In this document: positions 1 through 8,978 of the stretch, piece by piece
Layout of the letters: every line of letters begins with the position of its first letter
Numbering within the stretch: position 1 is the first letter of the stretch
NCBI RefSeq assembly: GCF_014696315.1
Contig: NZ_JACJPX010000071.1
Span: 1-42,416, forward strand
Length of the DNA: 42,416 bases
Origin: Calothrix membranacea FACHB-236
GTDB lineage: Bacteria > Cyanobacteriota > Cyanobacteriia > Cyanobacteriales > Nostocaceae
Direction of reading: 5' to 3'
Position numbers and translations under genes: made by a program
The notes under the pieces: model-generated
The model's database searches: none
Told to the model about the DNA's origin: nothing
What the model saw: the letters and a program-made list of their open reading frames with translations, nothing else

Positions 1-94
1 ATTTGCTTCGATGTGATCCAGTACGGAACTCATAATTCTGGTGTAAAAAAACATCTATTATATTCTTTTAGCACATAACATTACTATTTCGGAG

Positions 95-595
95 ATGTCT
101 ACTCCATTGCGTGACCTTGCAGATCAACTTTGGGCAGTACATAGCAACGCCTACGACTATGCAGCAGCTGTAGTGGATCTTCCAGAAGCAGTCAGAGCCT
201 ATCGCGATGTGTTCACTTCAACTGTATATGAAACCTTGCACCCAGTTGTACGCGTCCATCCCGAATCTGGTGAACGGGGATTATTTATTGGTGGTTTTGT
301 GCGCCGCATTCGGGGTTTATCACAAAACGAATCCGACGAAATCATCAAATTATTGCAAGCTTATGTGACTCGCCCAGAAAATACAGTGCGTTGGCGTTGG
401 CGAGTTGGTGACGTAGCTTTCTGGGACAACCGCGCTACTCAACATTATGCGATCGCAGATTACGGCGATCAACCCCGCCACGTTCAGCGAATCACCATCG
501 TTGGCGATATCCCAGTTGGTATTGATGGTAAACAAAGTGAAGCCATCAAAGGTGATTCTTCTGTATATAACCGCCGCGAACCAGCACTGGCATAG
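95..595 (+). pseudogene. TauD/TfdA-family dioxygenase, 5'-truncated remnant
   Basis: The 166-residue reading frame matches only the C-terminal part of the Fe(II)/2-oxoglutarate taurine dioxygenase family (about 280 residues). Visible are the VRWRW segment, WDNRATQHYA with the distal iron-binding His, and the PRHVQRITIVGD segment with the Arg that in TauD binds 2-oxoglutarate. The N-terminal half, with the HxD iron ligands and the GGDT segment, is absent: homology starts at about the first codon (STPLRDLADQL), and the same frame upstream has a stop at 44-46 and no family-like residues. The ATG directly abuts GGAG, so it has no normal ribosome-binding spacing. I infer a non-functional remnant left by a deletion or insertion near position 90. 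The family oxidises taurine or other sulfonates to an aldehyde and sulfite, which fits the neighbours. Whether the missing half lies left of the window cannot be seen. Confidence 0.8.
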
Positions 596-725
596 GGCTA
601 GTGAGCAGAGGGAGAAGAGAGGCAGAGAGAGGGGCAGAGGGAGAGTCTTTCTGTGTTTTCCTCCTCTGCATCCCTGCTTCCTTGTTTGCAATGCCAAAAT
701 AAACGAATTTCTTATTTAGATAATA

Positions 726-2102
726 ATGACTACAAAAAAGAAACAATTGAGACTGGGTGCATTTTTACATCCGACTGGACATCATATTGCGGCTTGGCGA
801 CATCCTGCAGCGCAAGCGAATCCTCTGAACTTCAAGCATTACAAGCAGTTGGTACAGATAGCCGAACGGGGAAAATTTGATATGATTTTCCTGGCGGATG
901 GGGTAGCAGTGCGGGATCACAGTTCTGATGTTGAAGGTTGGAGCCGTAACGGGAAGCTTGTACATTTTGAACCTCTGACGCTGCTGTCGGCTTTGTCTGC
1001 GGTGACAGAAAATATTGGCTTAGTCGCGACAGCCTCCACAACTTACAACGAACCTTTTCACATCGCCCGCAAGTTTGCTTCCTTAGATTATTTAAGTGGC
1101 GGTCGGGCTGGCTGGAATGTTGTCACTTCTGGAACGGAAGCTGAAGCTAAGAACTTTAACAGAGAAAAGCATTTAGAACACGCCACACGCTACGAACGTG
1201 CCCAGGAATTTGTCGAGGTTGTCACCAAACTGTGGGACAGTTGGGAAGATGATGCCTTTATCCGCGATCAAGAATCAGGCGTTTACTTTGAAGCTGACAA
1301 ACTGCACATTCCGCAGCACAAAGGCAAACATTTCTCAGTACGTGGCCCCCTAAATGTTGCTCGTCCGGTGCAAGGATATCCGGTAATAGTGCAAGCTGGT
1401 TCTTCGGAAGCTGGTCAAGAACTCGCAGCCCAAACTGCAGAGGTGATATTTACTGCCCAGCAAACTCTCAAAGAAGCACAGGAATTTTATGCCAGCGTCA
1501 AGGGCAGATTGGCTAAATATGGGCGTTCCCCTGAGCATCTCAAGATTATGCCAGGGATATTCCCGGTAATTGGTAGTACTGAGCAAGAAGCCAAAGAAAA
1601 GTACGACCAACTTCAGGAATTAGTCCATCCGCTAGTAGGTTTGGGATTACTGGGATGGGTATATGGTGGTAAGGATTTATCCGGATATCCTTTAGATGGC
1701 CCAGCACCAGAATTTCCTGATGATACTAACGGTAGTAAGAGCCGCTTGAAGCTGGTATCTGATTTGGCAAATCGAGAGAACTTGACACTCAGAGAATTGT
1801 ACTTGGCGATCGCAGGTGCAAGAGGGCATAGAACTATCTGGGGTACACCACAGCAAATTGCTGACCAGTTGGAAGAATGGTTTGTCAATGATGGGGCTGA
1901 TGGTTTCAATATTATGCCGCCTTATTTACCTGGTGGTTTAGAAGAGTTTGTTGATTTGGTGATTCCCGAATTACAACGCCGGGGTTTGTTCCGCACAGAG
2001 TACGAAGGGCAAACCCTACGGGAGAATTTGGGACTACCAAGGCCAGCCAACCAGTTCAACAATCTTGCTAATTCTGCTGAATTAGCAGGTGTATCTGTAT
2101 AG
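726..2102 (+). CDS. NtaA/SnaA/DszA-type flavin-dependent monooxygenase (copy 1)
   Basis: 458 residues, the usual size for the nitrilotriacetate monooxygenase component A / DszA branch of the bacterial luciferase-like superfamily. Family features include the N-terminal RLGAFLHPTGHH, LDYLSGGRAGWNVVTS near residues 120-140, YPVIVQAGSSEAGQ near 220, and the C-terminal DGFNIMPPYLPGGLEEF segment. Such enzymes use FMNH2 supplied by a separate reductase to oxidise or cleave C-S or C-N bonds; no reductase gene is present here. A close paralogue follows after 8 bp, so the two are very likely co-transcribed. The substrate is unknown; organosulfur is inferred from the TauD, TauE and SsuA context. The ATG follows an AT-rich leader without a clear Shine-Dalgarno sequence. 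Confidence 0.9.
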   Translation: MTTKKKQLRLGAFLHPTGHHIAAWRHPAAQANPLNFKHYKQLVQIAERGKFDMIFLADGVAVRDHSSDVEGWSRNGKLVHFEPLTLLSALSAVTENIGLVATASTTYNEPFHIARKFASLDYLSGGRAGWNVVTSGTEAEAKNFNREKHLEHATRYERAQEFVEVVTKLWDSWEDDAFIRDQESGVYFEADKLHIPQHKGKHFSVRGPLNVARPVQGYPVIVQAGSSEAGQELAAQTAEVIFTAQQTLKEAQEFYASVKGRLAKYGRSPEHLKIMPGIFPVIGSTEQEAKEKYDQLQELVHPLVGLGLLGWVYGGKDLSGYPLDGPAPEFPDDTNGSKSRLKLVSDLANRENLTLRELYLAIAGARGHRTIWGTPQQIADQLEEWFVNDGADGFNIMPPYLPGGLEEFVDLVIPELQRRGLFRTEYEGQTLRENLGLPRPANQFNNLANSAELAGVSV

Positions 2103-2110
2103 AGAAGAAT

Positions 2111-3484
2111 ATGAGTCAGAAAAAACAACTGAGATTAGGTGCATTCTTACCAGACGCAGGCCATCACGTCGCAGCTTGGCGACATCCCGAAGCCCAAGCA
2201 GACGGAGGGCTGAATATTCAGCATTACACCCAGCTTGCACAGACAGCAGAACGGGGTAAATTTGATATGGTATTCCTCGCAGATGGTTTAGCCGTCTGGG
2301 ATCGAGGACAGGGAAAAGAAGCTTTTAGTCGTTCGGGACAATTCAGCGTCCACTTTGAACCACTCACTTTATTGTCGGCTTTGTCTGTGGTGACAAAGAA
2401 AATCGGGTTGGTAGCAACGGCATCAACTACCTATGAAGAACCTTTTCACCTCGCCCGTAAGTTCGCATCGCTAGATTATCTCAGTGGTGGGCGTGCTGGG
2501 TGGAATGTCGTTACCTCCTCCGCCGAAGCTGCAGCCAAGAACTTTAGCCAGGAAGAACATTTACAACACGCACTGCGCTATGAAAGAGCCACAGAATTTT
2601 TAGAGGTTGTCACCAAGCTGTGGGATAGTTGGGAAGATGATGCTTTAATTCGTGACAAAGAATCAGGCCTTTATTTCCATCCTGATAAACTACACATCCC
2701 CAACCATAAAGGTAAACATTTCTCAGTGCGCGGCCCGTTGAATGTCGCCCGCCCCATCCAAGGATACCCGGTGATTGTGCAAGCAGGTTCTTCGGAAGCT
2801 GGGCAAGAACTGGCTGCACGTACCGCAGAAGTAATATTTACTGCCCAGCAAACTCTCAAAGAAGCACAAGCTTTCTATGCAAGTGTCAAGGGAAGACTGG
2901 CAAAATACGGACGTTCTTCTGAAAATCTCAAGATTATGCCTGGTGTCTTTCCGATAATTGGTAGCACTGAGCAAGAAGCGAAGGAGAAATACCAGCAGCT
3001 TCAGGATTTGATTCATCCCTCTGTGGGATTAGGTCTGCTTTCCGGACTAACTGGACATGATTTATCGTCATATCCCTTAGACGGGCCGTTACCAGATTTA
3101 CTAGATACGAACGGCGGTAAAAGCCGTTTGCAGCTAATTAAAGACCTGGCCCAAAGAGAAAATTTAACCATCCGCCAACTATATTTATGGATTGCGGGCG
3201 CACGGGGACACCGGACAATTTTAGGAACACCAGAGCAAATTGCCGATCAATTAGAAGAATGGTTTTTAAATGATGGCGCTGATGGCTTCAATATTATGCC
3301 GCCTTGGTTACCTGGTGGTTTAGATGAATTTGTTGATTTTGTCATCCCCGAATTGCAACGCCGAGGTTTATTCCGCACTGAATACGAAGGGCAAACTCTG
3401 CGTGAGCATCTTGGTTTACCTCGTCCGGTAAATCAGTTCACTGCAAATGCAGCTGCTCGAGAATTAGCCAGTGTTTTGACTTAA
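2111..3484 (+). CDS. NtaA/SnaA/DszA-type flavin-dependent monooxygenase (copy 2)
   Basis: 457 residues, aligning over its whole length with the preceding gene. Blocks such as LDYLSGGRAGWNVVTS, GYPVIVQAGSSEAGQEL, AEVIFTAQQTLKEAQ and RTEYEGQTLRE are shared almost exactly. It differs in the loop after FLADG (copy 2 has LAVWDRGQGKEAF) and around residues 305-330, regions that could alter substrate choice. The ATG lies 8 bp after the stop of copy 1, with a purine-rich GAGAAG just before it. This is a tandem duplication in one operon. The two may be isozymes for different substrates or may act as a hetero-oligomer; neither can be decided from sequence. Confidence 0.9.
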   Translation: MSQKKQLRLGAFLPDAGHHVAAWRHPEAQADGGLNIQHYTQLAQTAERGKFDMVFLADGLAVWDRGQGKEAFSRSGQFSVHFEPLTLLSALSVVTKKIGLVATASTTYEEPFHLARKFASLDYLSGGRAGWNVVTSSAEAAAKNFSQEEHLQHALRYERATEFLEVVTKLWDSWEDDALIRDKESGLYFHPDKLHIPNHKGKHFSVRGPLNVARPIQGYPVIVQAGSSEAGQELAARTAEVIFTAQQTLKEAQAFYASVKGRLAKYGRSSENLKIMPGVFPIIGSTEQEAKEKYQQLQDLIHPSVGLGLLSGLTGHDLSSYPLDGPLPDLLDTNGGKSRLQLIKDLAQRENLTIRQLYLWIAGARGHRTILGTPEQIADQLEEWFLNDGADGFNIMPPWLPGGLDEFVDFVIPELQRRGLFRTEYEGQTLREHLGLPRPVNQFTANAAARELASVLT

Positions 3485-3536
3485 TATCTTTGGCTGTGTT
3501 AAAGCACAAGAGTAGCTGCTAAGGAAACTTTTTACC

Positions 3537-4484
3537 TTGTTGGGCATCCTGACAGTTCTTCTATCCTCCTTCTTTTTGTCATTTCACAACGTTACCGTCC
3601 GAGTTTTATTTTCAGAACATCTCGTACTGAGTTTATTTTTACTCGGAGGTTACGTTAAACCAGATTTACAAAGTTCATTTTTACTGATGTTTATGCGGAT
3701 GCTGCTAGTGGTTCCACTAATGGCATCTGTATCATTCAAGCTATATCCATCTGCTTCTCAAGAATTCCTCAGCTTATTCAGACGAGAACGCCGAGATGTG
3801 ATGCTGCAAGCCTTGGGCTGTGGAGTACTCATGTTTTTGTACATTACCTCGCTGTACATTGGCATTGGCTTGATACCTACAGGAATTGCACTCACCATAT
3901 TTTTTACCTATCCGGTGTTTACAGCCCTGCTTTCTTGGAAATTTTTTGGCGATCGCCCCACATCCTTTAGTTGGCTAGTCATGGGTATTATTCTCGTAGG
4001 CAGCGTTCTCACGGTTCCCCAATCTTCTGCTAGCAACAGCAGTAATACCATTGCGATCGGCATTTGCGCCAGCCTGATTGCGGGAATTTTTAACGCTTTC
4101 TATAACGTCCTCGCCCAAAAATGTTTGCAGAAATTCCATCCAGTTCCCTTTACCTGGATTAGTTTTGCCTCAACTCTAGTGCTTTCTGGATTGAGTTTAC
4201 TCTTATTTCCCCTTCCCAGCGCCCAGCTTGACTGGACACCTATGTGGATTGGTAGTATTTTTTCGGGTTTAGTCAGTTTTCTCGGTCATACTCTCAATAA
4301 TTTAGGAATTCGCACCATTGGCGCAACTACCGCCTCTATTATTGGCGCTAGTAGTCCAGCTATGACAGCCTTAGTTGCATGGGCAACAATTAGCGAAACT
4401 TTAAACCTAATCCAATGTGTGGGGATTGGTATCGTCACATTGGGTATCGCTTTGTTGAGCCGAGAAAAGTTTATGCGCCAATGA
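3537..4484 (+). CDS. EamA/DMT-superfamily transporter
   Basis: 315 residues, nearly all in about ten hydrophobic segments, arranged as two EamA halves (first half to about residue 150, second ending in the GATTASIIGASSPAMTALVAW repeat-type segment). The drug/metabolite transporter superfamily usually exports or imports small metabolites, and specificity cannot be read from sequence. The start is TTG, preceded by AAGGA about 12 bases upstream. It begins 52 bp after the second monooxygenase on the same strand, so it may move a substrate or product of that pair. N-terminal alternatives are possible, but this start includes the first membrane segment. Confidence 0.85.
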   Translation: MLGILTVLLSSFFLSFHNVTVRVLFSEHLVLSLFLLGGYVKPDLQSSFLLMFMRMLLVVPLMASVSFKLYPSASQEFLSLFRRERRDVMLQALGCGVLMFLYITSLYIGIGLIPTGIALTIFFTYPVFTALLSWKFFGDRPTSFSWLVMGIILVGSVLTVPQSSASNSSNTIAIGICASLIAGIFNAFYNVLAQKCLQKFHPVPFTWISFASTLVLSGLSLLLFPLPSAQLDWTPMWIGSIFSGLVSFLGHTLNNLGIRTIGATTASIIGASSPAMTALVAWATISETLNLIQCVGIGIVTLGIALLSREKFMRQ

Positions 4485-4527
4485 TAGGACAAGGGGACAA
4501 GAGGATAAGGGAGAATAGCAATTGCCT

Positions 4528-4548
4528 ATTACCCATTACCAATTACCC
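4528..4548. repeat. Heptanucleotide STRR array, ATTACCM x3
   Basis: Three head-to-tail heptads (ATTACCC, ATTACCA, ATTACCC) followed by ATTC, ending 8 bases before the HAD phosphatase start codon. This is the same heptad family as the array at 15050-15077. Short tandemly repeated repetitive sequences of this kind are characteristic of heterocyst-forming cyanobacteria. The array occupies the place where a ribosome-binding site would be expected. Confidence 0.85.
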
Positions 4549-4555
4549 ATTCTCT

Positions 4556-5206
4556 ATGCCCAATATCCTATTTGATTTAGATGGAACTTTAAGCGATGCC
4601 AAGCCTGGTATTACTCGTAGCATTCAGTATGCACTCTCAGAACTTGGTTACACTCCACCAGATGTTGATGAGTTGAGTTGGTATATCGGCCCGCCAATTA
4701 CAGAGACTTTTTCGCTGTTATTGAAAACGACCGATGAGACGTTGCTGGCACAGGCTATTTCACTGTACCGCGATCGCTTTTCCACGATTGGATTGTTTGA
4801 AAATATTCTTTATCCGCAAATTCCCGAAACCCTCAAAACCCTTCGCACTCATGGTTATAAAACCTTTATCGCCACTTCTAAACCTTACATTTATACCATC
4901 CGTATTATTGAACATTTTGCCTTATCACCTTTGTTTGATGGGATTTACGGTAGTGAACTAGATGGAACCCGCAGTGTTAAAGGCGACTTAATTGGGCATA
5001 TTTTACAAAGAGAAAATCTTTCACCCTCTACTGTGTTTATGGTAGGCGATCGCAAACACGACATGATCGGAGCCAAGCATAATCAAGTTGCAGCAATTGG
5101 GGTTACCTATGGCTACGGAACTGAGGAAGAACTGAAAACTCATGGTGCTGACTGGATTGCTCATTCTCCAGAAGATATTCCCAAATTGATAATTCCTAAT
5201 TTTTAA
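4556..5206 (+). CDS. HAD-superfamily phosphatase (phosphoglycolate phosphatase-like)
   Basis: 216 residues from the ATG at 4556. The frame is open upstream to 4415, but that stretch runs through the end of the transporter gene and an STRR array and has no family similarity, so I start at MPNILFDLDGTL. HAD motif I is D7-L-D9-G-T (nucleophile Asp7, acid/base Asp9), motif II is the Ser/Thr in FIATSKP, and motif IV is GDRKHDMIGA near residues 162-171. The cap insert lies between motifs I and II, as in the phosphoglycolate phosphatase subgroup. It hydrolyses a phosphate ester, but the substrate is uncertain. There is no obvious mechanistic tie to the sulfur genes apart from the close same-strand packing with the next gene (9 bp). 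Confidence 0.85.
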   Translation: MPNILFDLDGTLSDAKPGITRSIQYALSELGYTPPDVDELSWYIGPPITETFSLLLKTTDETLLAQAISLYRDRFSTIGLFENILYPQIPETLKTLRTHGYKTFIATSKPYIYTIRIIEHFALSPLFDGIYGSELDGTRSVKGDLIGHILQRENLSPSTVFMVGDRKHDMIGAKHNQVAAIGVTYGYGTEEELKTHGADWIAHSPEDIPKLIIPNF

Positions 5207-5215
5207 CTCAAAATC

Positions 5216-5992
5216 ATGCCACCATCTTTAACTATTCTCCATAGCTTACTTCTATTCAGTACCGCTTTCATTGCAGGCGGACTGAATGCTGTAGCAGGTG
5301 GTGGAAGTTTCATCACGTTTCCAGCGCTGATTTTTACAGGTGTACCGCCAATCGCAGCGAATGCTACAAATAATACCGCTCTTTGGGTAGGTGCTGTGGC
5401 CAGTGCTGGAGCCTACCGTAAAGATTTAGGCATCAAGAGGCAAGTTTTTTTGCTTTTATGTGGCATAAGTTTACTCGGTGGAATTATTGGCTCTTTAGCC
5501 TTGTTATATACATCGGCAGATGTGTTTACAAAGCTCATCCCCTATCTATTACTATCAGCAACCCTAGTATTTACCTTTGGTGACGCTCTCAGAGGATGGT
5601 TGCAGCTTCAAAGTGAGAAGTCAACACCAGAGTCTGTACCTATATTTAACCTAGCCTTGGCGCAATTAGCTATAGCTATCTACGGTGGTTTCTTCGGCGC
5701 AGGTTTAGGAATTTTAATGTTAGCAACCCTATCATTTTTAGGTATCAAAAATATTCATACAATCAATGCCTTTAAAGCATTTTTAGGAAGTTGTATTAAT
5801 GGAATTGCAATTATCCCATTTATTTTTGCAGGCGTAATTGTTTGGCAGCAGGCGATTTTAATGGCTGTGGCTGGTTCTTTGGGTGGATATTTAAGCGCCC
5901 ATTATGCACGTAGACTTAAACCCCAATTAATTCGGAAATTTGTCATCTTTGTTGCCTTCAGTATGACTATCTACTTTTTTGTTCATGGCTAG
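5216..5992 (+). CDS. TauE/SafE-family sulfite/organosulfonate exporter (copy 1)
   Basis: 258 residues, with about eight hydrophobic segments in two related halves. The family signature is seen near the N terminus of each half: AGGLNAVAGGGSFITFPALIF with NATNNTALWVGA (half 1), and IYGGFFGAGLGILML with NAFKAFLGS (half 2). TauE/SafE proteins are inner-membrane anion exporters associated with taurine, sulfoacetate and sulfite metabolism, although several members move other anions. It lies 9 bp after the HAD gene on the same strand. The likely role is efflux of sulfite released by desulfonation, or movement of sulfonates. It is one of three TauE/SafE loci in the window. Confidence 0.88.
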   Translation: MPPSLTILHSLLLFSTAFIAGGLNAVAGGGSFITFPALIFTGVPPIAANATNNTALWVGAVASAGAYRKDLGIKRQVFLLLCGISLLGGIIGSLALLYTSADVFTKLIPYLLLSATLVFTFGDALRGWLQLQSEKSTPESVPIFNLALAQLAIAIYGGFFGAGLGILMLATLSFLGIKNIHTINAFKAFLGSCINGIAIIPFIFAGVIVWQQAILMAVAGSLGGYLSAHYARRLKPQLIRKFVIFVAFSMTIYFFVHG

Positions 5993-6120
5993 GAGTGATG
6001 TATGGCGACAGACAGCAAAAATCTATGCTTCGTGTTTTTTTTCATCCTATGAATTTTCGCCTGTTTTACATAGGTCATTTTGTGACAAAATAATTCGGAG
6101 TTCGTAAATTATTAACAACA

Positions 6121-6507
6121 ATGACTACAGTAAATGACCCTGCTGTTATAGCTGAAGTAACTGATTTATACCTTAAATACGAAGAAGCTTTGGCTAATAA
6201 TAATTTAGAGGTAATGGATAGTTTATTTTGGGATGCACCAGAAGTAGTGCGCTTTGGTGTAACAGAAAATCTCTATGGTAGTGAAGAGATTCGCAATTTT
6301 CGCGCCTCTCGACCAAACCCAAAAATTGAACGGGAAATTTCTAATCTTAAAGTTGTAACCTTTGGCAAAGATACAGCAACTGTAACTTTAGAATTTCGCC
6401 GCATTATCAATGGTGTAGAACGTTTTGGGAGACAAAGCCAGACTTGGTATAGATTTCCGCAAGGATGGAAGATAGTTTCTGCTCATGTTTCATTGTTACC
6501 AGTATGA
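6121..6507 (+). CDS. HpxZ/AtzH-like (DUF3225) SnoaL-fold protein
   Basis: 128 residues with the NTF2/SnoaL-like cone-fold pattern of the HpxZ/AtzH family: YEEALANNNLEVMDSLFW, then VRFGVTENLYG and FRASRPNP, ending with SQTWYRFPQGWKIVSAHVS. HpxZ is tied to oxalurate (purine) catabolism, and AtzH-like proteins occur beside amidases. No amidase or purine gene is adjacent here, so the role remains open. ATG start after an AT-rich leader. A GTG-initiated Nudix gene follows 43 bp downstream on the same strand and may be co-transcribed. Confidence 0.8.
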   Translation: MTTVNDPAVIAEVTDLYLKYEEALANNNLEVMDSLFWDAPEVVRFGVTENLYGSEEIRNFRASRPNPKIEREISNLKVVTFGKDTATVTLEFRRIINGVERFGRQSQTWYRFPQGWKIVSAHVSLLPV

Positions 6508-6550
6508 TTAACATTATCGAATTCGTACCGAAGCAAAAAGAGGTTTAAAT

Positions 6551-7111
6551 GTGGATTCCTTAAATTGGAAGATATTAAAGTCTCAATATTTAGTCAAAGA
6601 TAAATGGCTTACAGTCCGTGCTGATACTTGTCAAACGCCGGATGGACAAATCGTAGAGCCTTTTTATGTTTTTGAATATTCAACATGGGTGAATGTTGTC
6701 GCATTAACCAAAAATCAGGAAGTTGTGTTAGTTGAACAATATCGCCACGGTATTCAACAAACAGTTTTAGAATTACCTGGTGGTTGTATGGAACCAGAAG
6801 ATATTTCCCCACTAGTAGCAGCAAAACGCGAATTATTAGAGGAATCAGGATATTCAAGCGACAATTTTCTTGAGACAGGAGTAATTTCACCGAATCCAGC
6901 AACTCATAATAACTCGATCCATTGCTTTTTAGCCACAAATGTAGAGCTTGTAGCCGATTTAAAGTTAGATCCAACCGAAATCATAAATGTAAAACTATTA
7001 CCATTAGATAATTTAATTCAAAATATCGATAACGGCATTCTGCTGCAATCATTTCATATCAGTTCATTATTGTTTGCTTTAAATAAACTAGGTAAACTGC
7101 AATTTAATTAA
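6551..7111 (+). CDS. Nudix hydrolase (ADP-ribose pyrophosphatase-like)
   Basis: 186 residues starting at GTG (VDSLNWKILKS), with AGAGG about 8 bases upstream. The Nudix box runs from the GG of LPGGCMEPED to RELLEESGY. The catalytic RELLEE helix is intact, but the spacing between the first Glu and the Arg is two residues longer than the classical GX5EX7RE pattern. The N-terminal beta region ending in VVLVEQYRHG is typical of ADP-ribose/NDP-sugar pyrophosphatases (NudF type). It would hydrolyse a nucleoside diphosphate linked to X; the exact substrate is unknown. No direct link to sulfur chemistry is visible. Confidence 0.85.
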   Translation: MDSLNWKILKSQYLVKDKWLTVRADTCQTPDGQIVEPFYVFEYSTWVNVVALTKNQEVVLVEQYRHGIQQTVLELPGGCMEPEDISPLVAAKRELLEESGYSSDNFLETGVISPNPATHNNSIHCFLATNVELVADLKLDPTEIINVKLLPLDNLIQNIDNGILLQSFHISSLLFALNKLGKLQFN

Positions 7112-7183
7112 TCAAGATACAACTCAAATTCGATTCAATTTATGCCTCATTCCTTACACCTACATTAACAATAGGTTATCAAA

Positions 7184-7951
7184 ATGCCAGATAAATGGAA
7201 TCCAGAGCAATATGAACGATTTCAAGCCGAAAGAAGTCGCCCTTTTTACGACTTAGTAAATTTGTTAAATCCCCAAGAAAATTTACGAGTTTTAGATTTA
7301 GGATGTGGAACCGGAAAGTTAACCAAGTATCTGCATGAAAAATTAGCAGCTAAAGAAACTTTGGGAATTGATGCATCTGAAAAAATGTTATCTGTAGCGA
7401 GTCAATTTGCAGGTAATGGATTGCGGTTTGAGCAAGGAAGAATTGAAGATAACCCAGGAGAAGGTAAATTTGATGTTGTGTTTTCTAACGCTGCTTTACA
7501 GTGGGTAACGGAACACGAAACATTATTTACTAAATTACGAGACAAATTGCAACCCAGCGGACAATTAGCAATACAAATTCCGGCAATGGATGATGAGCCA
7601 GTGCATCAATTAGCTGTAGAGACAGCAAAGGAATTCAGTCAAGAATTAAAGGGATACGTGCGACGCTTAGAAGTACTTTCTCCAGCAGCTTATGCTAAGC
7701 TACTTTATAAGTTAGGCTTTATTAAACAACAAGTAAATTTACAAATTTACGGGCATTTGTTACCATCACGAGAAGCTGTAGTGGAATGGTATCGGGGAAC
7801 GTTACTCACCGCTTATGAAACACAGCTAGATACCCAAACTTATGAGCGATTTGTAGCCAGGTATCAACAAAAATTATTCGGCATTTTACCTGATGAGCGT
7901 CCATTCTTTTTCCCCTACAAGCGAATTTTAATTTGGGGACTTAATCCATGA
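7184..7951 (+). CDS. tam: Trans-aconitate 2-methyltransferase-like SAM methyltransferase
   Basis: 255 residues, the size of bacterial Tam. The N terminus WNPEQYERFQAERSRPF is the family's characteristic opening. It is followed by the SAM-binding motif VLDLGCGTGKLT near residues 36-47, LGIDASEKML and FDVVFSNAALQWV. The C-terminal half (LPSREAVVEWYRGTLLTAYE) also matches the Tam pattern. Tam methylates trans-aconitate and related carboxylates to limit aconitase inhibition. The assignment to this family is good, but the substrate in this organism is inferred. It stands alone between two small intergenic gaps, with a palindromic dispersed repeat downstream. Confidence 0.78.
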   Translation: MPDKWNPEQYERFQAERSRPFYDLVNLLNPQENLRVLDLGCGTGKLTKYLHEKLAAKETLGIDASEKMLSVASQFAGNGLRFEQGRIEDNPGEGKFDVVFSNAALQWVTEHETLFTKLRDKLQPSGQLAIQIPAMDDEPVHQLAVETAKEFSQELKGYVRRLEVLSPAAYAKLLYKLGFIKQQVNLQIYGHLLPSREAVVEWYRGTLLTAYETQLDTQTYERFVARYQQKLFGILPDERPFFFPYKRILIWGLNP

Positions 7952-8021
7952 TGACATTACCTATATTCCCTCTAACACTCATCAGTCATTTAGATTGAGC
8001 AAAGACAAATTAAAATTGTAC

Positions 8022-8041
8022 AGACGCGATTAATCGCGTCT
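8022..8041. repeat. 20-bp perfect palindrome, copy 1
   Basis: AGACGCGATTAATCGCGTCT is a perfect 20-bp palindrome located 18 bases before a methyltransferase start. An identical copy lies at 24346-24365, also shortly upstream of a start codon. The sequence is the core of a dispersed repeat common in Nostoc-type genomes. No protein-binding role can be claimed from sequence alone. Confidence 0.85.
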
Positions 8042-8059
8042 CTAACAAAGAACAAATAT

Positions 8060-8875
8060 ATGACTACAACTGTTTCATTTGATCGAGTTTCTAATATTTA
8101 CGATGCTACCAGAGGATTTCCCCCAGGAATCTCTGAGCAAGTGACAGATTTTATCCTCAATTTAGTTTCCCCAACAGCAGATACCAAATTTTATGAAACG
8201 GGTATTGGTACTGGCAGAATGGCTGTTCCAATTGCGAAAAAAGGCTATTCTTACACTGGTATAGATGTCTCAGAAAAGATGTTGGCTGAACTGCAGCGAA
8301 AACTAGAAGGTGTGTCTCATAAACTCACTGCAATTACAGGAGATGCTACAGCTTTACCTTTTGATAGTGACTCTTTTGATGTAGCTTTGGTTGTTCATGT
8401 TTTTCATCTAATTGCTGCTTGGAAACAAGCGCTAGCAGAAATCCGTCGCGTGCTGAAATCAGGTGGTATTTTGCTTTATACTCATGGTCAGACTAACTCT
8501 GCTAGTCCTGCTTTAGAAGCAAATGCGTTGAGAGGAGAATTTACTGAGCATTGGAGAGGTATTTTAGATAGCTATGGTCATCCTTTACCGCGTTACGGTG
8601 CGACGGAAGAAGAGGTTTTAGCAGAGTTAGAATCACAAGGTGCAACTTTAGAAACTGAAATTGCAGCCCAATGGCGAGTTGAAAATACTGTAGGTCAATT
8701 AATAGAAAACCAAGAAAATAAAATCCAAAGTGCAGCTTGGAGTATCCCAGATGATATCTTTCCTCGTGCTATTCAGGATTTGCGAAACTGGGCTTTAGAA
8801 CGCTATGGTTCATTTGATTATATTTTGCCCGAAGAACGTCAATTTAAGATTGTTGTAGTACGCAATTGGGCTTAA
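8060..8875 (+). CDS. Class I SAM-dependent methyltransferase
   Basis: 271 residues. After an N-terminal FDRVSNIYDATRGFP segment comes motif I, YETGIGTGRMAVPIA, then YTGIDVSEKMLAEL (acidic SAM-ribose contact) and AITGDATALPFDSDSFD (motif II). The LAEIRRVLKSGGILLYTHG segment is typical of UbiE/Methyltransf_11 enzymes. Substrate unknown. It does not overlap its neighbours and is preceded by the 20-bp palindrome. A short GC-rich inverted repeat (GGTGGG/CCCACC) about 20 bp after the stop could be a weak terminator. Confidence 0.82.
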   Translation: MTTTVSFDRVSNIYDATRGFPPGISEQVTDFILNLVSPTADTKFYETGIGTGRMAVPIAKKGYSYTGIDVSEKMLAELQRKLEGVSHKLTAITGDATALPFDSDSFDVALVVHVFHLIAAWKQALAEIRRVLKSGGILLYTHGQTNSASPALEANALRGEFTEHWRGILDSYGHPLPRYGATEEEVLAELESQGATLETEIAAQWRVENTVGQLIENQENKIQSAAWSIPDDIFPRAIQDLRNWALERYGSFDYILPEERQFKIVVVRNWA

Positions 8876-8978
8876 ATTAAATCGGTGATTTTTGGAGGGT
8901 GGGTAATGCCCACCTCTGATGATTAAAAATTAAGATATTAGCTCTGATATTTTATTTATTTTAAAGCTTAAATCAGTC

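Noticed and set aside
447-719. Overlapping open frames across and after the TauD remnant
   Set aside because: They are shadows of the conserved frame running into purine-rich low-complexity sequence; no start signals or similarity.
4415-4555. 47-residue N-terminal extension of the HAD phosphatase
   Set aside because: It overlaps the end of the transporter gene and an STRR array, and the HAD motif requires the start at 4556.
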